A program made the translations under genes and the position numbers. This document shows positions 45,598 through 54,944 of a stretch of 64,000 nucleotides of DNA, one piece after another. The stretch is taken from the NCBI GenBank assembly GCA_037200985.1, contig JBBCGJ010000001.1:4068756-4132755 (forward strand), read 5' to 3'. Every line of letters starts with the position of its first letter. The stretch's first letter is position 1. The notes beneath the pieces were generated by a model that was not told the origin of the DNA, ran no database searches, and saw only the letters and a list, made by a program, of their open reading frames with translations. This DNA is from Rhizomicrobium sp. Its GTDB lineage: Bacteria; Pseudomonadota; Alphaproteobacteria; Micropepsales; Micropepsaceae.

Positions 45598-48477
45598 ATG
45601 AACGCAGCTTTGGTATATAAATTTTCGATGGAGCGTGGGGCGTCACCGACTTTCGAGTTCGGCCGGTTCAAGGTCTTGCCGCATCGCCGCGAACTCCTCG
45701 CCGATGGCAAACCGATCGAGCTCGGCGGGCGCGCCTTCGATGTCCTGATGGTGCTCCTCGAGGCGTCGGGCGCCGTGGTCGGCAAGGACGCGATCATGGA
45801 CCGCGTCTGGCCGAACCGTGTCGTGGAAGAGAACAGCCTGCAGGCGCAGGTATCGCTGCTGCGAAAAGCGCTCGCGGCGGACCAGGGCCTGATCCGCACG
45901 GTCGCCGGACGCGGCTACCAGTTCACCGGCGTGCTGCGCAGCTCCGACACGCCGCCGGTCGTTCCGTTCCCCGCGCCGTCGCGCGGCCCGTCCAACCTGC
46001 CCTTGCCGGTCTCCGAACTGATCGGCCGCGACGCCGAGCTGGACGAGATCGCCGATCTGGCCGCCGCCCATCGCCTCGTCACGCTGTGCGGCACCGGCGG
46101 CATCGGCAAGACCCGACTCGCCATCGAGGCCGCGCGGCGCCTGCTGCCGGGATTTTCCGACGGCGTCTGGCTGGTCGAGCTGGCGCCGCTGACCGATCCC
46201 GCGCTGGTCCCCGTCGCGGTCGCGGTGGCGCTCGGCATCGAGGTCGCGGGGCGCAACATGTCGACGGAGCATTTCGCCGCCATGCTGGGCCGAAAGCAGC
46301 TCCTGCTCGTGCTCGACAATTGCGAGCAGGTGGTCGATGCCGCTGCGAAGATGGCGGAGACGCTGCTGCGCGTGAACCCGGCGGTGCGGATCATCGCCAC
46401 CAGCCGCGATCCCCTGCGCGCGGAAGGGGAGCGGATTTTCCTGGTGCCGCCGCTGGAGGCGCCGTCGGAAGGCGGCTATGGCGGCGAGGATCCGCTGCAA
46501 TACGGCGCGGTCCGGCTGTTCGTCGAGCGCGCCGGGAGTGCGGAGGTGCGCCTGCCGCTGGAAAAGCGCGCCATGGCCACGGTGGCCACCATCTGCCGGC
46601 GTCTCGACGGCATTCCGCTGGCGATCGAGCTCGCGGCGGCGCGCGCCAACGCGCTCGGCATCGAGGGATTGGCGTCCCGGCTCGACGACCGCTTCGACCT
46701 GTTGACCGGCGGAAGGCGCACGGCCCTCCCGCGCCAGCAGACATTGCGGGCGACGCTCGACTGGAGCTACGACCTGCTTACCGAGGTCGAGCGCGTGGTC
46801 TTTCGCCGGCTGTCGGTTTTCGCCGGAAGCTTCACGGCGGAGGCGGCCGGCGTGGTGGCGCTGTCGCCGGACCTGACGCAATCGCTCGTCATCGGCTGCG
46901 TCGCGAACCTGGTCGAGAAATCGCTCGTCGTCGCGGATGTCGGTGGCCCGCAGGCGCGCCACCGGCTGCTCGAAACGACGCGGGCCTATGCGCTGGAGAA
47001 ATTTTCCGAATGCGGCGAGCGCGGCGACATCGCGCGCCGGCATGCCGTGTACTATCGCGACCTGTTCCAGCGGGCCGCGGCCGAGTCCGAAACGCGGACG
47101 ACCACCGAATGGCTGGCGGCCTATGAACCCGAGATCGACAATGTGCGGGCGGCGCTGGACTGGGCCTTTTCGCCCGGCGGCGATCTTCCGCTCGGCGTCG
47201 CGCTCACCGTCGTCTCGATACCGCACTGGTCGCAGTTCACCCCGATGGAGGAGCACCGCAGGCGCACGGAACGGGCGCTTGACGGCATGCGGCGCGGACC
47301 GGAGCGGGACGCCCGTCTCGAAATGCAGCTCCTTGCGGCCCATGCCAGGTCGCTGCGCTATCTGAAGGACCAGCCGCGCCAGGCCACCGGAGAATGGGAG
47401 ACCGTGCTCGGTCTCGCGGAGGGTCTCGGCGACACGGACTATCAACTGCGCGCCCTCTGGGGCCTGTGGGCGCTCGCCCTGCGCGACAACGACGTCACGA
47501 CGTCTTATGCGCGCGCGGAGCAGTTTCTCGGCGTGGCGCAGAACGCCGCCAACCCGGCGGACCGGCTGGTGGGCGAGGAGATCATGGGCGTGTCGCAGCA
47601 CTATCTCGGCGACCAGGCCGCGGCGCGCCGCCATTTCGAGCGCGTGCTCGAGGGCTATCCCAACCCGGCTCCGGCGTCGCACACGATCCGCTTCTTCTAT
47701 GCGCAGCGGCAGATCGCGCAGGCCTTTCTGGCGCGTGTCATGTGGGTCCAGGGATTCTCGGACCAGGCCATGCAGATGGCGCGCGCCGCCGCCCAGAGCG
47801 CCCTGTCGCTCAACCACACGCCCACGACGTGCCAGGTTCTGACCGCGTCCGCCTGTCCGATCGCGCTGCTGGCCGGCGATCTGGCCGCGGCGGACTACTT
47901 TCTGGCGACGCTGTACGACAGTTCGGCGCGGCATGCGCTCGAATTCTGGCCGGCCTGGGCCTGGTGCTTCGAAGGCATGCTGGCGATGGTGCAGAACGAC
48001 TTCGCCAACGGATTGGAGAAACTGCAGAGGGGAGTCGACGCCTTGTGCGAGGCCGAATTGTCGCCGCAATTCTCCATCGTCTTCGGCGGGCTGGCATATG
48101 CCTTGGCGCTCGCCGGCCGGACCGACGAGGCGCTCGAGATCCTCGACGGCCAGATCGCGCAAGCCATGCGCACCGAAGAGCGCTGGGGCCTCGCCGAACT
48201 CCTGCGCCTCAAGGGCGGCGTGATCTTCCGCGTCCAGGCGCCGGGCGCCGCGGCGCAGGCCGAGGATTGTTTTCGCCAGGGTCTCGACATGGCGCGGGGG
48301 CAGGGCGCGCTGTCCTGGGAATTGCGCTGCGCCACCAGCCTGGCCCGGCTCTGGCGCGGGCGGGACCGCAGCGCCGAGGCGCGCGCCCTTCTGGCGCCGG
48401 TATACGATCGCTTTACCGAGGGTTTCATGACCGCCGATCTCAGGGCGGCAAAGCAATTGATCGACGAATTGTCGTAA
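45598..48477 (+). CDS. wHTH - STAND ATPase - TPR transcriptional regulator (second copy)
   Basis: A 959-residue regulator with the same three-part layout as 12764-15634: wHTH at about residues 18-112 (FEFGRFKVLPHRRELL...VAGRGYQFTGV), ATPase with Walker A GTGGIGKTR (165-173) and Walker B LLVLDNCEQ, then helical repeats. The tail motif LSWELRCATSLARLWR and the final DRFTEGFMTADLRAAKQLIDELS mirror the first copy almost residue for residue. Start ATG 45598. It lies 68 bp before a TonB-dependent receptor gene, which is the likely target. Confidence 0.85.
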   Translation: MNAALVYKFSMERGASPTFEFGRFKVLPHRRELLADGKPIELGGRAFDVLMVLLEASGAVVGKDAIMDRVWPNRVVEENSLQAQVSLLRKALAADQGLIRTVAGRGYQFTGVLRSSDTPPVVPFPAPSRGPSNLPLPVSELIGRDAELDEIADLAAAHRLVTLCGTGGIGKTRLAIEAARRLLPGFSDGVWLVELAPLTDPALVPVAVAVALGIEVAGRNMSTEHFAAMLGRKQLLLVLDNCEQVVDAAAKMAETLLRVNPAVRIIATSRDPLRAEGERIFLVPPLEAPSEGGYGGEDPLQYGAVRLFVERAGSAEVRLPLEKRAMATVATICRRLDGIPLAIELAAARANALGIEGLASRLDDRFDLLTGGRRTALPRQQTLRATLDWSYDLLTEVERVVFRRLSVFAGSFTAEAAGVVALSPDLTQSLVIGCVANLVEKSLVVADVGGPQARHRLLETTRAYALEKFSECGERGDIARRHAVYYRDLFQRAAAESETRTTTEWLAAYEPEIDNVRAALDWAFSPGGDLPLGVALTVVSIPHWSQFTPMEEHRRRTERALDGMRRGPERDARLEMQLLAAHARSLRYLKDQPRQATGEWETVLGLAEGLGDTDYQLRALWGLWALALRDNDVTTSYARAEQFLGVAQNAANPADRLVGEEIMGVSQHYLGDQAAARRHFERVLEGYPNPAPASHTIRFFYAQRQIAQAFLARVMWVQGFSDQAMQMARAAAQSALSLNHTPTTCQVLTASACPIALLAGDLAAADYFLATLYDSSARHALEFWPAWAWCFEGMLAMVQNDFANGLEKLQRGVDALCEAELSPQFSIVFGGLAYALALAGRTDEALEILDGQIAQAMRTEERWGLAELLRLKGGVIFRVQAPGAAAQAEDCFRQGLDMARGQGALSWELRCATSLARLWRGRDRSAEARALLAPVYDRFTEGFMTADLRAAKQLIDELS

Positions 48478-48545
48478 GTCCCGTCGATCCGACGACAGCA
48501 CGGCATGGGAGCAGGCGAGCCAACGAATTTTGCGAGCAGGCTGCA

Positions 48546-50810
48546 ATGTGTAAGGCGTTCCCAACGGCTCGACTCGCGTCCCTCCTCCTTCTGACCGCGG
48601 GCGCCTTTGGGGCCGAGCCCCAGGGTCCGTCCGCGGCGGCGCTCGCGGCCTCGTCCGACCGGATCGAGGAGGTCGTCGTCACCGTCGAGAAGCGCGCCGC
48701 GAATCTGCAGGCGGTCCCGATCTCCGTCGCCGCGATCACGCCCAAGATGGCCGCCGATTTCGGCGCCCTGCAGTCCGACCAGCTCACGGCGCTCGTGCCC
48801 GGGATGCAGATCCAGCACATGATCAACGCGACCACGGCCTTCATCCGCGGCATCGGCCCGAACTCCAACAGCATCGGCGGCGAAAGCTCGGTCGCGGTCT
48901 ATCTCGACGATCTCTATATCCCGCAGGGAAACGCCTCGATCTTCAGCCTGAACGCCATTTCCGGCATCCAGGTGCTCAAAGGTCCCCAGGGTACGCTGTT
49001 CGGCCGCAACGCGACCGGCGGCGTCATCCAGGTGGCGACGCTCGATCCCGCCTTCGCGCCGTCGCTGGACGCGCATCTCGGCTACGGCAATTACGACACC
49101 GTATCGGGCGACGTCTACGCGACGGGCACGCTCGTCCCGGACGTCCTGGCCGCCAATGTCGCGTTCTCGGTGAACGACGAGTCGGCGGGCTGGGGCCGCG
49201 ACGTCGTCACCGGCGAGCGCGCCTTCACCGCCGCCGCCTGGGCGGCCCGGGTGAAATTCCTCTTCCGGCCGGACGACGCGACCCGCGTGCTGCTGTCGCT
49301 CGACCACTTCTATACGCGCAGCGAAGTGGGCATGGGGTTCAACCAGGTGCCAGAATATATCGCGGCGGGCGCGCCGCTCTTGACGACGGGCGCCGCCTTC
49401 GTCGGCTGGTACAACACGCAGGATTTCGTCAACGATGTCGGCGTCATCAAGCACGACCTCGTCGAATTGCGGCTGGACCGCGAGACCGGCTTCGCCGACA
49501 TCGTGGACATCGTCGGCTGGCAGCGGATGAACGGCTTCGCGCAATTCGCCCAGGACGCCTCGCCCCAGGCCCTGGTCGGGACGCGGCTCAACCAGGGCGG
49601 CGCGGATTGGAGCAACGAGTTCGAGATTCTCAGTCCCGCCGCCGCGCCCTATGCCGCGTGGCTGACCTGGATCGCCGGCACCTATTATCTGCACGACAGA
49701 TCGGGCTATCCGGGCGCGGAACTGCGCGGCGCCGCCCTCGGTTTTCCGATATCGGCGCCGGGCAAGGACGGTCTCGTCCTCGACGATGCGGTGAGCACCG
49801 ATTCGATCGCCGGCTTCGCGCAGGCGACGATCCGCTTCGCGCCCCGGCTCGAGCTCACCTTAGGCGTGCGCTACACGCACGACGAGCGCCGTTTCGCCGG
49901 CGGGGTCTATTTCTCGCCCAGCCTCGGCGGATTGCCGGCCTGCACCGCCGCGCCGATTCCCTGCCCGGTGACGGCGCACAGCCCCGGCGCCACGCGAAGC
50001 TGGGACATGACGACCTGGCGCGCGGCGCTCGATCACAATTTCACCGACGACCTCATGGCCTATGTTTCGGTCAACCGGGGCGCCAAGAGCGGCCAGTTCG
50101 ACGCCTTCGGCGCCGCGTTCTCCGGCCTTGCCGCCAATCCGCCGGTCGCGCCGGAATTCCTGCAGGCCTATGAGATCGGCCTGAAGAGCGAATGGGACGA
50201 TCGCAGGATCCGTCTCAACCTCGCGGCGTTTCACTACGACGCATCGAACCTGCAATTCATCGCCATCGTCGCCGGCGGCACAAAGCTTCTCAACGCGGCG
50301 GGCGCCGAGGTCTATGGCGCGGAACTTGACGCGATCGTCATGGTCCTGCCGAGCTTGACGGCCTCGCTGGGCCTGTCGCTCCAGCATGGCCGCTATACCA
50401 GCTTTCCCAACGCGCCGGCCGATTTCAGCCCGCCGGATTTCGTGACCGACGCCGCGGGCAATCCGACCGTTCACACGCCTTCATTCACCGGCTCGCTGAA
50501 TCTGGACTACGGCATTGCCGGTTCGCTCGGCAGCTTCGACGTCAACGTCAACTACATCCGCACGGCGAGCTTCGAATGGGCCCCCGACAGGAGCCTGCGC
50601 CAGCCCGCGACCGACATCTTCAACGCCTCGCTGCTCTGGACCGATCCGTCCGGGCGGCACGATGTGCGCCTGTGGGCCGCGAATATCACGGGCGAGCGAT
50701 ACTATTCTTACGGCTCCGAGACATTGGGCTTCGGCAAGCAATTCTCGCCGGCGGCGCCGGCGACCTTCGGCATCACCCTCGGGATGCATGTCGGACAGTC
50801 CGCGGATTAG
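48546..50810 (+). CDS. TonB-dependent receptor
   Basis: A 754-residue outer-membrane receptor with a signal peptide (about residues 1-23). The TonB box region is EEVVVTVEKR (about 41-50), the plug domain follows (FIRGIGPNSNSIGGESSVAVYLDDLYI, VLKGPQGTLFGRNATGGVI) and a 22-strand barrel ends with SPAAPATFGITLGMHV. Such receptors import siderophores, metal complexes or large substrates using TonB energy; the ligand is not readable. It follows the second wHTH-ATPase regulator on the same strand. Confidence 0.88.
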   Translation: MCKAFPTARLASLLLLTAGAFGAEPQGPSAAALAASSDRIEEVVVTVEKRAANLQAVPISVAAITPKMAADFGALQSDQLTALVPGMQIQHMINATTAFIRGIGPNSNSIGGESSVAVYLDDLYIPQGNASIFSLNAISGIQVLKGPQGTLFGRNATGGVIQVATLDPAFAPSLDAHLGYGNYDTVSGDVYATGTLVPDVLAANVAFSVNDESAGWGRDVVTGERAFTAAAWAARVKFLFRPDDATRVLLSLDHFYTRSEVGMGFNQVPEYIAAGAPLLTTGAAFVGWYNTQDFVNDVGVIKHDLVELRLDRETGFADIVDIVGWQRMNGFAQFAQDASPQALVGTRLNQGGADWSNEFEILSPAAAPYAAWLTWIAGTYYLHDRSGYPGAELRGAALGFPISAPGKDGLVLDDAVSTDSIAGFAQATIRFAPRLELTLGVRYTHDERRFAGGVYFSPSLGGLPACTAAPIPCPVTAHSPGATRSWDMTTWRAALDHNFTDDLMAYVSVNRGAKSGQFDAFGAAFSGLAANPPVAPEFLQAYEIGLKSEWDDRRIRLNLAAFHYDASNLQFIAIVAGGTKLLNAAGAEVYGAELDAIVMVLPSLTASLGLSLQHGRYTSFPNAPADFSPPDFVTDAAGNPTVHTPSFTGSLNLDYGIAGSLGSFDVNVNYIRTASFEWAPDRSLRQPATDIFNASLLWTDPSGRHDVRLWAANITGERYYSYGSETLGFGKQFSPAAPATFGITLGMHVGQSAD

Positions 50811-50965
50811 CCGCGCTCACACGCCTTTTCACAGGCCCGTTATCTCTTTTCAGATGTATTCACGCACCGCTCAGGACTTATCAGTCGCCCCTTCCTACCT
50901 TCACAACGCGCGAGACGCTTTGCGCAGAAACCGCCGAGCGGCAAGAAAAGAATAAGGAGCAGACC

Positions 50966-51619
50966 ATGTTGAATGCAGTGTCATCGCCATCCGAAGCCCA
51001 GGCTTCTTCCATACCTTTCGGGGATTTGGCGCAGGGGCTGGCCATCCTGCTGAAGACCGCGGCGACCGAATTGGAGGGCGACCGCGCGGTCGCGAAAGCC
51101 TCCCTGGCGCGGGCCAGGTCGCTGGTCCAGATCGCCATCGACCGGCATGGCGACGGCTCTCACAGGGGCACCTGCGCCGGCGGGCTGACCGGCTGGCAAG
51201 CGGCGCGGTTGCGGGCCTTTATCGAAGAGCGTCTCGACCGCACCATTACCATCAAGGATTTGAGCGGCGTCGTGCGGCGCAGCCCGGCGCATTTCTCCCG
51301 CTCGTTCCGGCGGAGCTTCGGCCAGTCGCCGCACGCCTATCTGGTGGAGCGCCGGGTGCGGCGCGCCGGCGATCTCATGATCGCGGGCGACGCGCCCTTG
51401 CGCGAGATCGCGCTGAGCTGCGGCTTCACCGACCAGGCGCATCTGTGCCGGCTGTTCCGCCAGATCGTGGGACAGAGCCCGGCCGCCTGGCGGCGCGAAC
51501 GCCGCGAAAGCGCGGCCGGCCGCGGCCGGACGGCCGAGCCGCACGGAAAGCCCGCCGTCGAAGATGGCCCGATCGGCCCGCGGGCACCGCAACCCGAACC
51601 CCTTCGGTCGGTTCAGTGA
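50966..51619 (+). CDS. AraC-family regulator with N-terminal helical domain
   Basis: A 217-residue regulator. The N-terminal 75 residues are helical (LAQGLAILLKTAATELEGDRAVAKASLARARSLVQIAID) and unlike the cupin sensor of classical AraC. Two HTH units follow (IKDLSGVVRRSPAHFSRSF and LREIALSCGFTDQAHLCRLF) and a disordered basic tail. AAGGAG lies 8 bases before the ATG. The same N-terminal layout is found in the regulator at 54182, so the two are paralogues on both sides of the YdeP-like gene, about 110 bp away here. Confidence 0.86.
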   Translation: MLNAVSSPSEAQASSIPFGDLAQGLAILLKTAATELEGDRAVAKASLARARSLVQIAIDRHGDGSHRGTCAGGLTGWQAARLRAFIEERLDRTITIKDLSGVVRRSPAHFSRSFRRSFGQSPHAYLVERRVRRAGDLMIAGDAPLREIALSCGFTDQAHLCRLFRQIVGQSPAAWRRERRESAAGRGRTAEPHGKPAVEDGPIGPRAPQPEPLRSVQ

Positions 51620-51728
51620 GTGCAAACCGGGCTAGTCGCGTACAAGCCCGGCGCCATCGCTTGGGGTAGACGGCAAGGGCCATGGCGGCCGAGGCGGGAA
51701 CGGCGCAGGGTCTGAAGGAGCAGGGTGA

Positions 51729-54029
51729 ATGGCCGACCGGCCCAAGGTCCCGGGAATCCGCAAATACGACCACCCGGCCGGCGGATGGGATGCGCTGATC
51801 GCCGTCGGCCTCGCCCTGAAAGGCCAGAACGTCGTCGTCAGCGGCGCGACCACCCTGCTGAGCAGCAACCAGCCGCATGGCTTCGATTGCCCCGGCTGCG
51901 CCTGGCCCGATCCCAAGCACACCTCCTCCTTCGAGTATTGCGAGAACGGCGCCAAGGCCGTCGCCTGGGAATCGACCGCCAAGCGCACCACCGTGGAATT
52001 CTTCGCGTCGCACAAGGTCTCAGACCTCTGGAATTGGTCGGACTACGATCTGGAGAACGAGGGGCGGCTGACCCACCCCATGGTCTACGATTCCGCGACC
52101 GACACCTTCATGCCGATCGAATGGGACCACGCCTTCGCCCGCATCGGCGCGGCGCTGCGCGCGCTGCCCGATCCGAACATGGCGGAGTTCTACACTTCGG
52201 GCCGTGCCTCGAACGAGGCGGCCTTCATGTTCCAGCTCTGCGCCCGCGCCTATGGCACCAACAATTTCCCCGACTGCTCGAACATGTGCCATGAGGCGAC
52301 CAGCGTCGGCCTCCCCGAATCGATCGGCGTCGGCAAGGGCACGGTCACGCTCGAGGATTTCGATTCCTGCGACGCGATCTTCAGCTTCGGCCACAATCCC
52401 GGCACCAACCATCCGCGCATGATGACGACGCTGCGCAACGCCTCGCGGCGCGGCGTGCCGATCGTCGTCTTCAATCCCATGAAGGAACGGGCGCTGGAGC
52501 GTTTCATGGCGCCGCAAAGCCCGGTCGAGATGCTGACCTTCGGCTCCACGCCCATCGCCTCGGCGCTGCACCAGGTGCGCGCCGGCGGCGACGTCGCGGT
52601 GCTGAAGGGCATGATGAAGCGCATCCTGGAGCGCGACGCGAACGATCTCGCCGCCGGCGGGCCCGGCGCGCTCGATCGCGATTTCATCGCCGAGCACACC
52701 GTCGGCTTCGAGGCGCTGAAGGCCGATCTCGATGCGACCGAGTGGCCCGACATCGAGGCCAAGGCGGGGCTGACGCGCGCGGCGATCGAAGGCGCGGCCG
52801 ACGTCTATGTCGCGTCGGAGCGCGTCATCCTGTGCTACGGCATGGGCATCACCCAGCACAGCAACGGCACGGCCAATGTGCAGCAGATGGCCAATTTCCT
52901 CATGCTGCGCGGCAATCTGGGGCGCGAGGGCGCCGGGATCGCGCCCTTGCGCGGCCATTCCAACGTGCAGGGCGACCGCACCGTCGGCATCACCGAGATT
53001 CCGAACAAGGCTCTGCTCGACGGCATGGAGAAGGCGTTCGGCTTCCGCCCGCCCTCGGCCTTCGGCCACAACGCGGTCGAGGCGGCCGAGGCGATGCTTG
53101 CCGGCCGCTCCAAGGCATTCATCGCGCTCGGCGGCAATTTCGCCGTCGCGATGTCGGATCCGCAAGGCATGCAGGCCGGCATGCGCCAGCTCGACCTCGC
53201 CGTCCACATGGCGACCAAGCTCAACCGCACCCATCTGATGACGGCGAAACAGACCTTCCTGCTGCCGGTGCTCGGGCGCACCGAGCGCGATATGCAGGCA
53301 GACGGCCCGCAATCGGTGACCGTCGAGGATTCGATGTCCATGGTGCACGCCTCGCACGGACGCCTGCACCCGGTGTCGGAGCATGTGCGGTCGGAGCCTT
53401 GGATCATCGCGGGCATCGGCAAGGCCACGCTGGGCGACCGCCACCGGATCGATTGGGACGGCCTCGTCGCCAACTACGACGCCATCCGCGACAAGATCGA
53501 GATCGTCTTCCCCGACTTCAAGGATTTCAACACACGCGTCCGCGTACCCGGCGGCTTCCGCCTGACGGTGGCGGCGGCGCAGCGCGTGTGGAACACGGCG
53601 ACGAAGAAAGCGAATTTTCTCCTGGCGGCCGGGCTGGACGAGGATCCGCGCCTCAACGAGCCCGACGTCATCACGCTGACCACGGTGCGCAGCCACGACC
53701 AGTACAACACCACGATCTACGGCTTCAACGACCGTTATCGCGGCGTGTTCGGCCGCCGCGACGTGCTGTTCATGAACAAGGACGATCTGGCGGCGCGCGG
53801 CCTGGTGCACGGCGATCTGGTGGAGCTGGAGGCGGTGCCCTATCCCAACGACGCGCCCGAGGCCCGGCGCACGCTGCGCCTCACCGCGGTCGAGTACAGC
53901 ATCCCGCGCAGCAGCGCCGCCGCCTATTATCCCGAGGCGAATATCCTGGTGCCGCTGGCCCATCACGACCGCAAATCCGGCACCCCGTCCTACAAATCCA
54001 TCCCGATCCGTGTCCGCCGCGCCGCGTAA
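51729..54029 (+). CDS. FdhF/YdeP-family molybdopterin oxidoreductase
   Basis: A 766-residue molybdopterin oxidoreductase. The N-terminus (VSGATTLLSSNQPHGFDCPGCAWPDP) has a Cys-Pro-Gly-Cys pair but not the four-Cys iron-sulphur motif of most formate dehydrogenases, as in YdeP. The body holds FDSCDAIFSFGHNPGTNHPR, and MLRGNLGREGAGIAPLRGHSNVQGDRT as in the FdhF/YdeP family. YdeP protects E. coli against acid in the EvgA regulon; the electron partner is unknown. AGGAG lies upstream of the ATG. It is flanked by two paralogous AraC genes. Confidence 0.86.
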   Translation: MADRPKVPGIRKYDHPAGGWDALIAVGLALKGQNVVVSGATTLLSSNQPHGFDCPGCAWPDPKHTSSFEYCENGAKAVAWESTAKRTTVEFFASHKVSDLWNWSDYDLENEGRLTHPMVYDSATDTFMPIEWDHAFARIGAALRALPDPNMAEFYTSGRASNEAAFMFQLCARAYGTNNFPDCSNMCHEATSVGLPESIGVGKGTVTLEDFDSCDAIFSFGHNPGTNHPRMMTTLRNASRRGVPIVVFNPMKERALERFMAPQSPVEMLTFGSTPIASALHQVRAGGDVAVLKGMMKRILERDANDLAAGGPGALDRDFIAEHTVGFEALKADLDATEWPDIEAKAGLTRAAIEGAADVYVASERVILCYGMGITQHSNGTANVQQMANFLMLRGNLGREGAGIAPLRGHSNVQGDRTVGITEIPNKALLDGMEKAFGFRPPSAFGHNAVEAAEAMLAGRSKAFIALGGNFAVAMSDPQGMQAGMRQLDLAVHMATKLNRTHLMTAKQTFLLPVLGRTERDMQADGPQSVTVEDSMSMVHASHGRLHPVSEHVRSEPWIIAGIGKATLGDRHRIDWDGLVANYDAIRDKIEIVFPDFKDFNTRVRVPGGFRLTVAAAQRVWNTATKKANFLLAAGLDEDPRLNEPDVITLTTVRSHDQYNTTIYGFNDRYRGVFGRRDVLFMNKDDLAARGLVHGDLVELEAVPYPNDAPEARRTLRLTAVEYSIPRSSAAAYYPEANILVPLAHHDRKSGTPSYKSIPIRVRRAA

Positions 54030-54065
54030 GACCTGTCGCGCCCGCGGCCGGCACCGCCGTTCCAT

Positions 54066-54105
54066 ACCTACGAAGGTCTGACGGTACCTACCAAGGTCTG
54101 ATGGC
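54066..54105 (+). promoter_or_regulatory. Two tandem 20-bp repeats, candidate AraC/LuxR operator
   Basis: Just before the second AraC gene two 20-bp units repeat head to tail with 18 of 20 bases equal. Each contains ACCT-N4-AGGT (ACCTACGAAGGT and ACCTACCAAGGT). A 20-bp period puts the two sites on one face of the helix, the usual spacing of AraC-type half-sites. Positions are good to about one base. Confidence 0.5.
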
Positions 54106-54181
54106 GGGTCCGGAGGTTCCGCCCCACACTGCCGGCATGGGCTCGCGAAGAGAGGACATCGGACTCGATCGGGGAGCGGCC

Positions 54182-54940
54182 ATGGCGTCGGATTTCGGGC
54201 CGGTCGGCGGCGGCGGTGTTCTCGCGATTCCGGCGATCGGCGATCTTTCCAGCAGCCTTTTCGACCTGCTGCGTCAGGCGCGCGAGCATGTCGAGACCGA
54301 CGCCAAGCGCGCCGGCGTGCTGATCGCGCGGGCCTCGGCGCTCCTGCAGGTCGAGATGGACCGGCGCAAATCGGTTTCGGCGCGCGAGCCCCATGCGGGC
54401 AAGGTCTCCACCTGGCAGCGCAATCGCATCGCGTCCTATCTGGAGCGCCACCTGCAGGACACCGTCCATGTCGAGGATCTCGGCAATGCCGTGAACCTCA
54501 GCAGCGCCTATTTCGCCCGCGCCTTCAAGCGCACCTTCGGCGTGTCGCCGCACGCCTATATCGTCCGCTGCCGGCTGGAGCGCGCCTGCCGCCTCATGCT
54601 CACGACCGACGATCCCTTGAGCGACGTCGCGCTGGCCTGCGGCTTCACCGACCAGGCGCATCTGAGCAAGCTGTTCCGCCAGAGCACGGGTGAAAGCCCC
54701 GCGGCCTGGCGGCGCGAACGGCGCGAGCCTCTCCGGAGCGGCGGCGCCGGAAGACCTTCCGCGAACCGGACTGGCTCGATTCCTCCAAGCCGTCGGACGA
54801 ACCTACAAGACCGCGCCGAAGAAACGCCCGAGGCTCCTGCCGCGGCCGCCTCTTTCGGGGGGCATTGCGCCGGCGGAAAGAAGGGGGCGCTTGCCACGGA
54901 TCTCGCACGGTTCGAATCCTCCCTCACCCGTCTGAGGTAG
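54182..54940 (+). CDS. AraC-family regulator with N-terminal helical domain, ahead of cyo
   Basis: A 252-residue regulator paralogous to 50966-51619. The helical N-terminus (LSSSLFDLLRQAREHVETDAKRAGVLIARASALLQVEMD) precedes two HTH units (VEDLGNAVNLSSAYFARAF and LSDVALACGFTDQAHLSKLF), then a roughly 75-residue disordered tail. The ATG 54182 has GGGGAG upstream and is preferred over ATG 54137. Its TAG is followed 5 bases later by the cyoA start, so it is probably co-transcribed with the quinol oxidase operon. Confidence 0.84.
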   Translation: MASDFGPVGGGGVLAIPAIGDLSSSLFDLLRQAREHVETDAKRAGVLIARASALLQVEMDRRKSVSAREPHAGKVSTWQRNRIASYLERHLQDTVHVEDLGNAVNLSSAYFARAFKRTFGVSPHAYIVRCRLERACRLMLTTDDPLSDVALACGFTDQAHLSKLFRQSTGESPAAWRRERREPLRSGGAGRPSANRTGSIPPSRRTNLQDRAEETPEAPAAAASFGGHCAGGKKGALATDLARFESSLTRLR

Positions 54941-54944
54941 AGCG

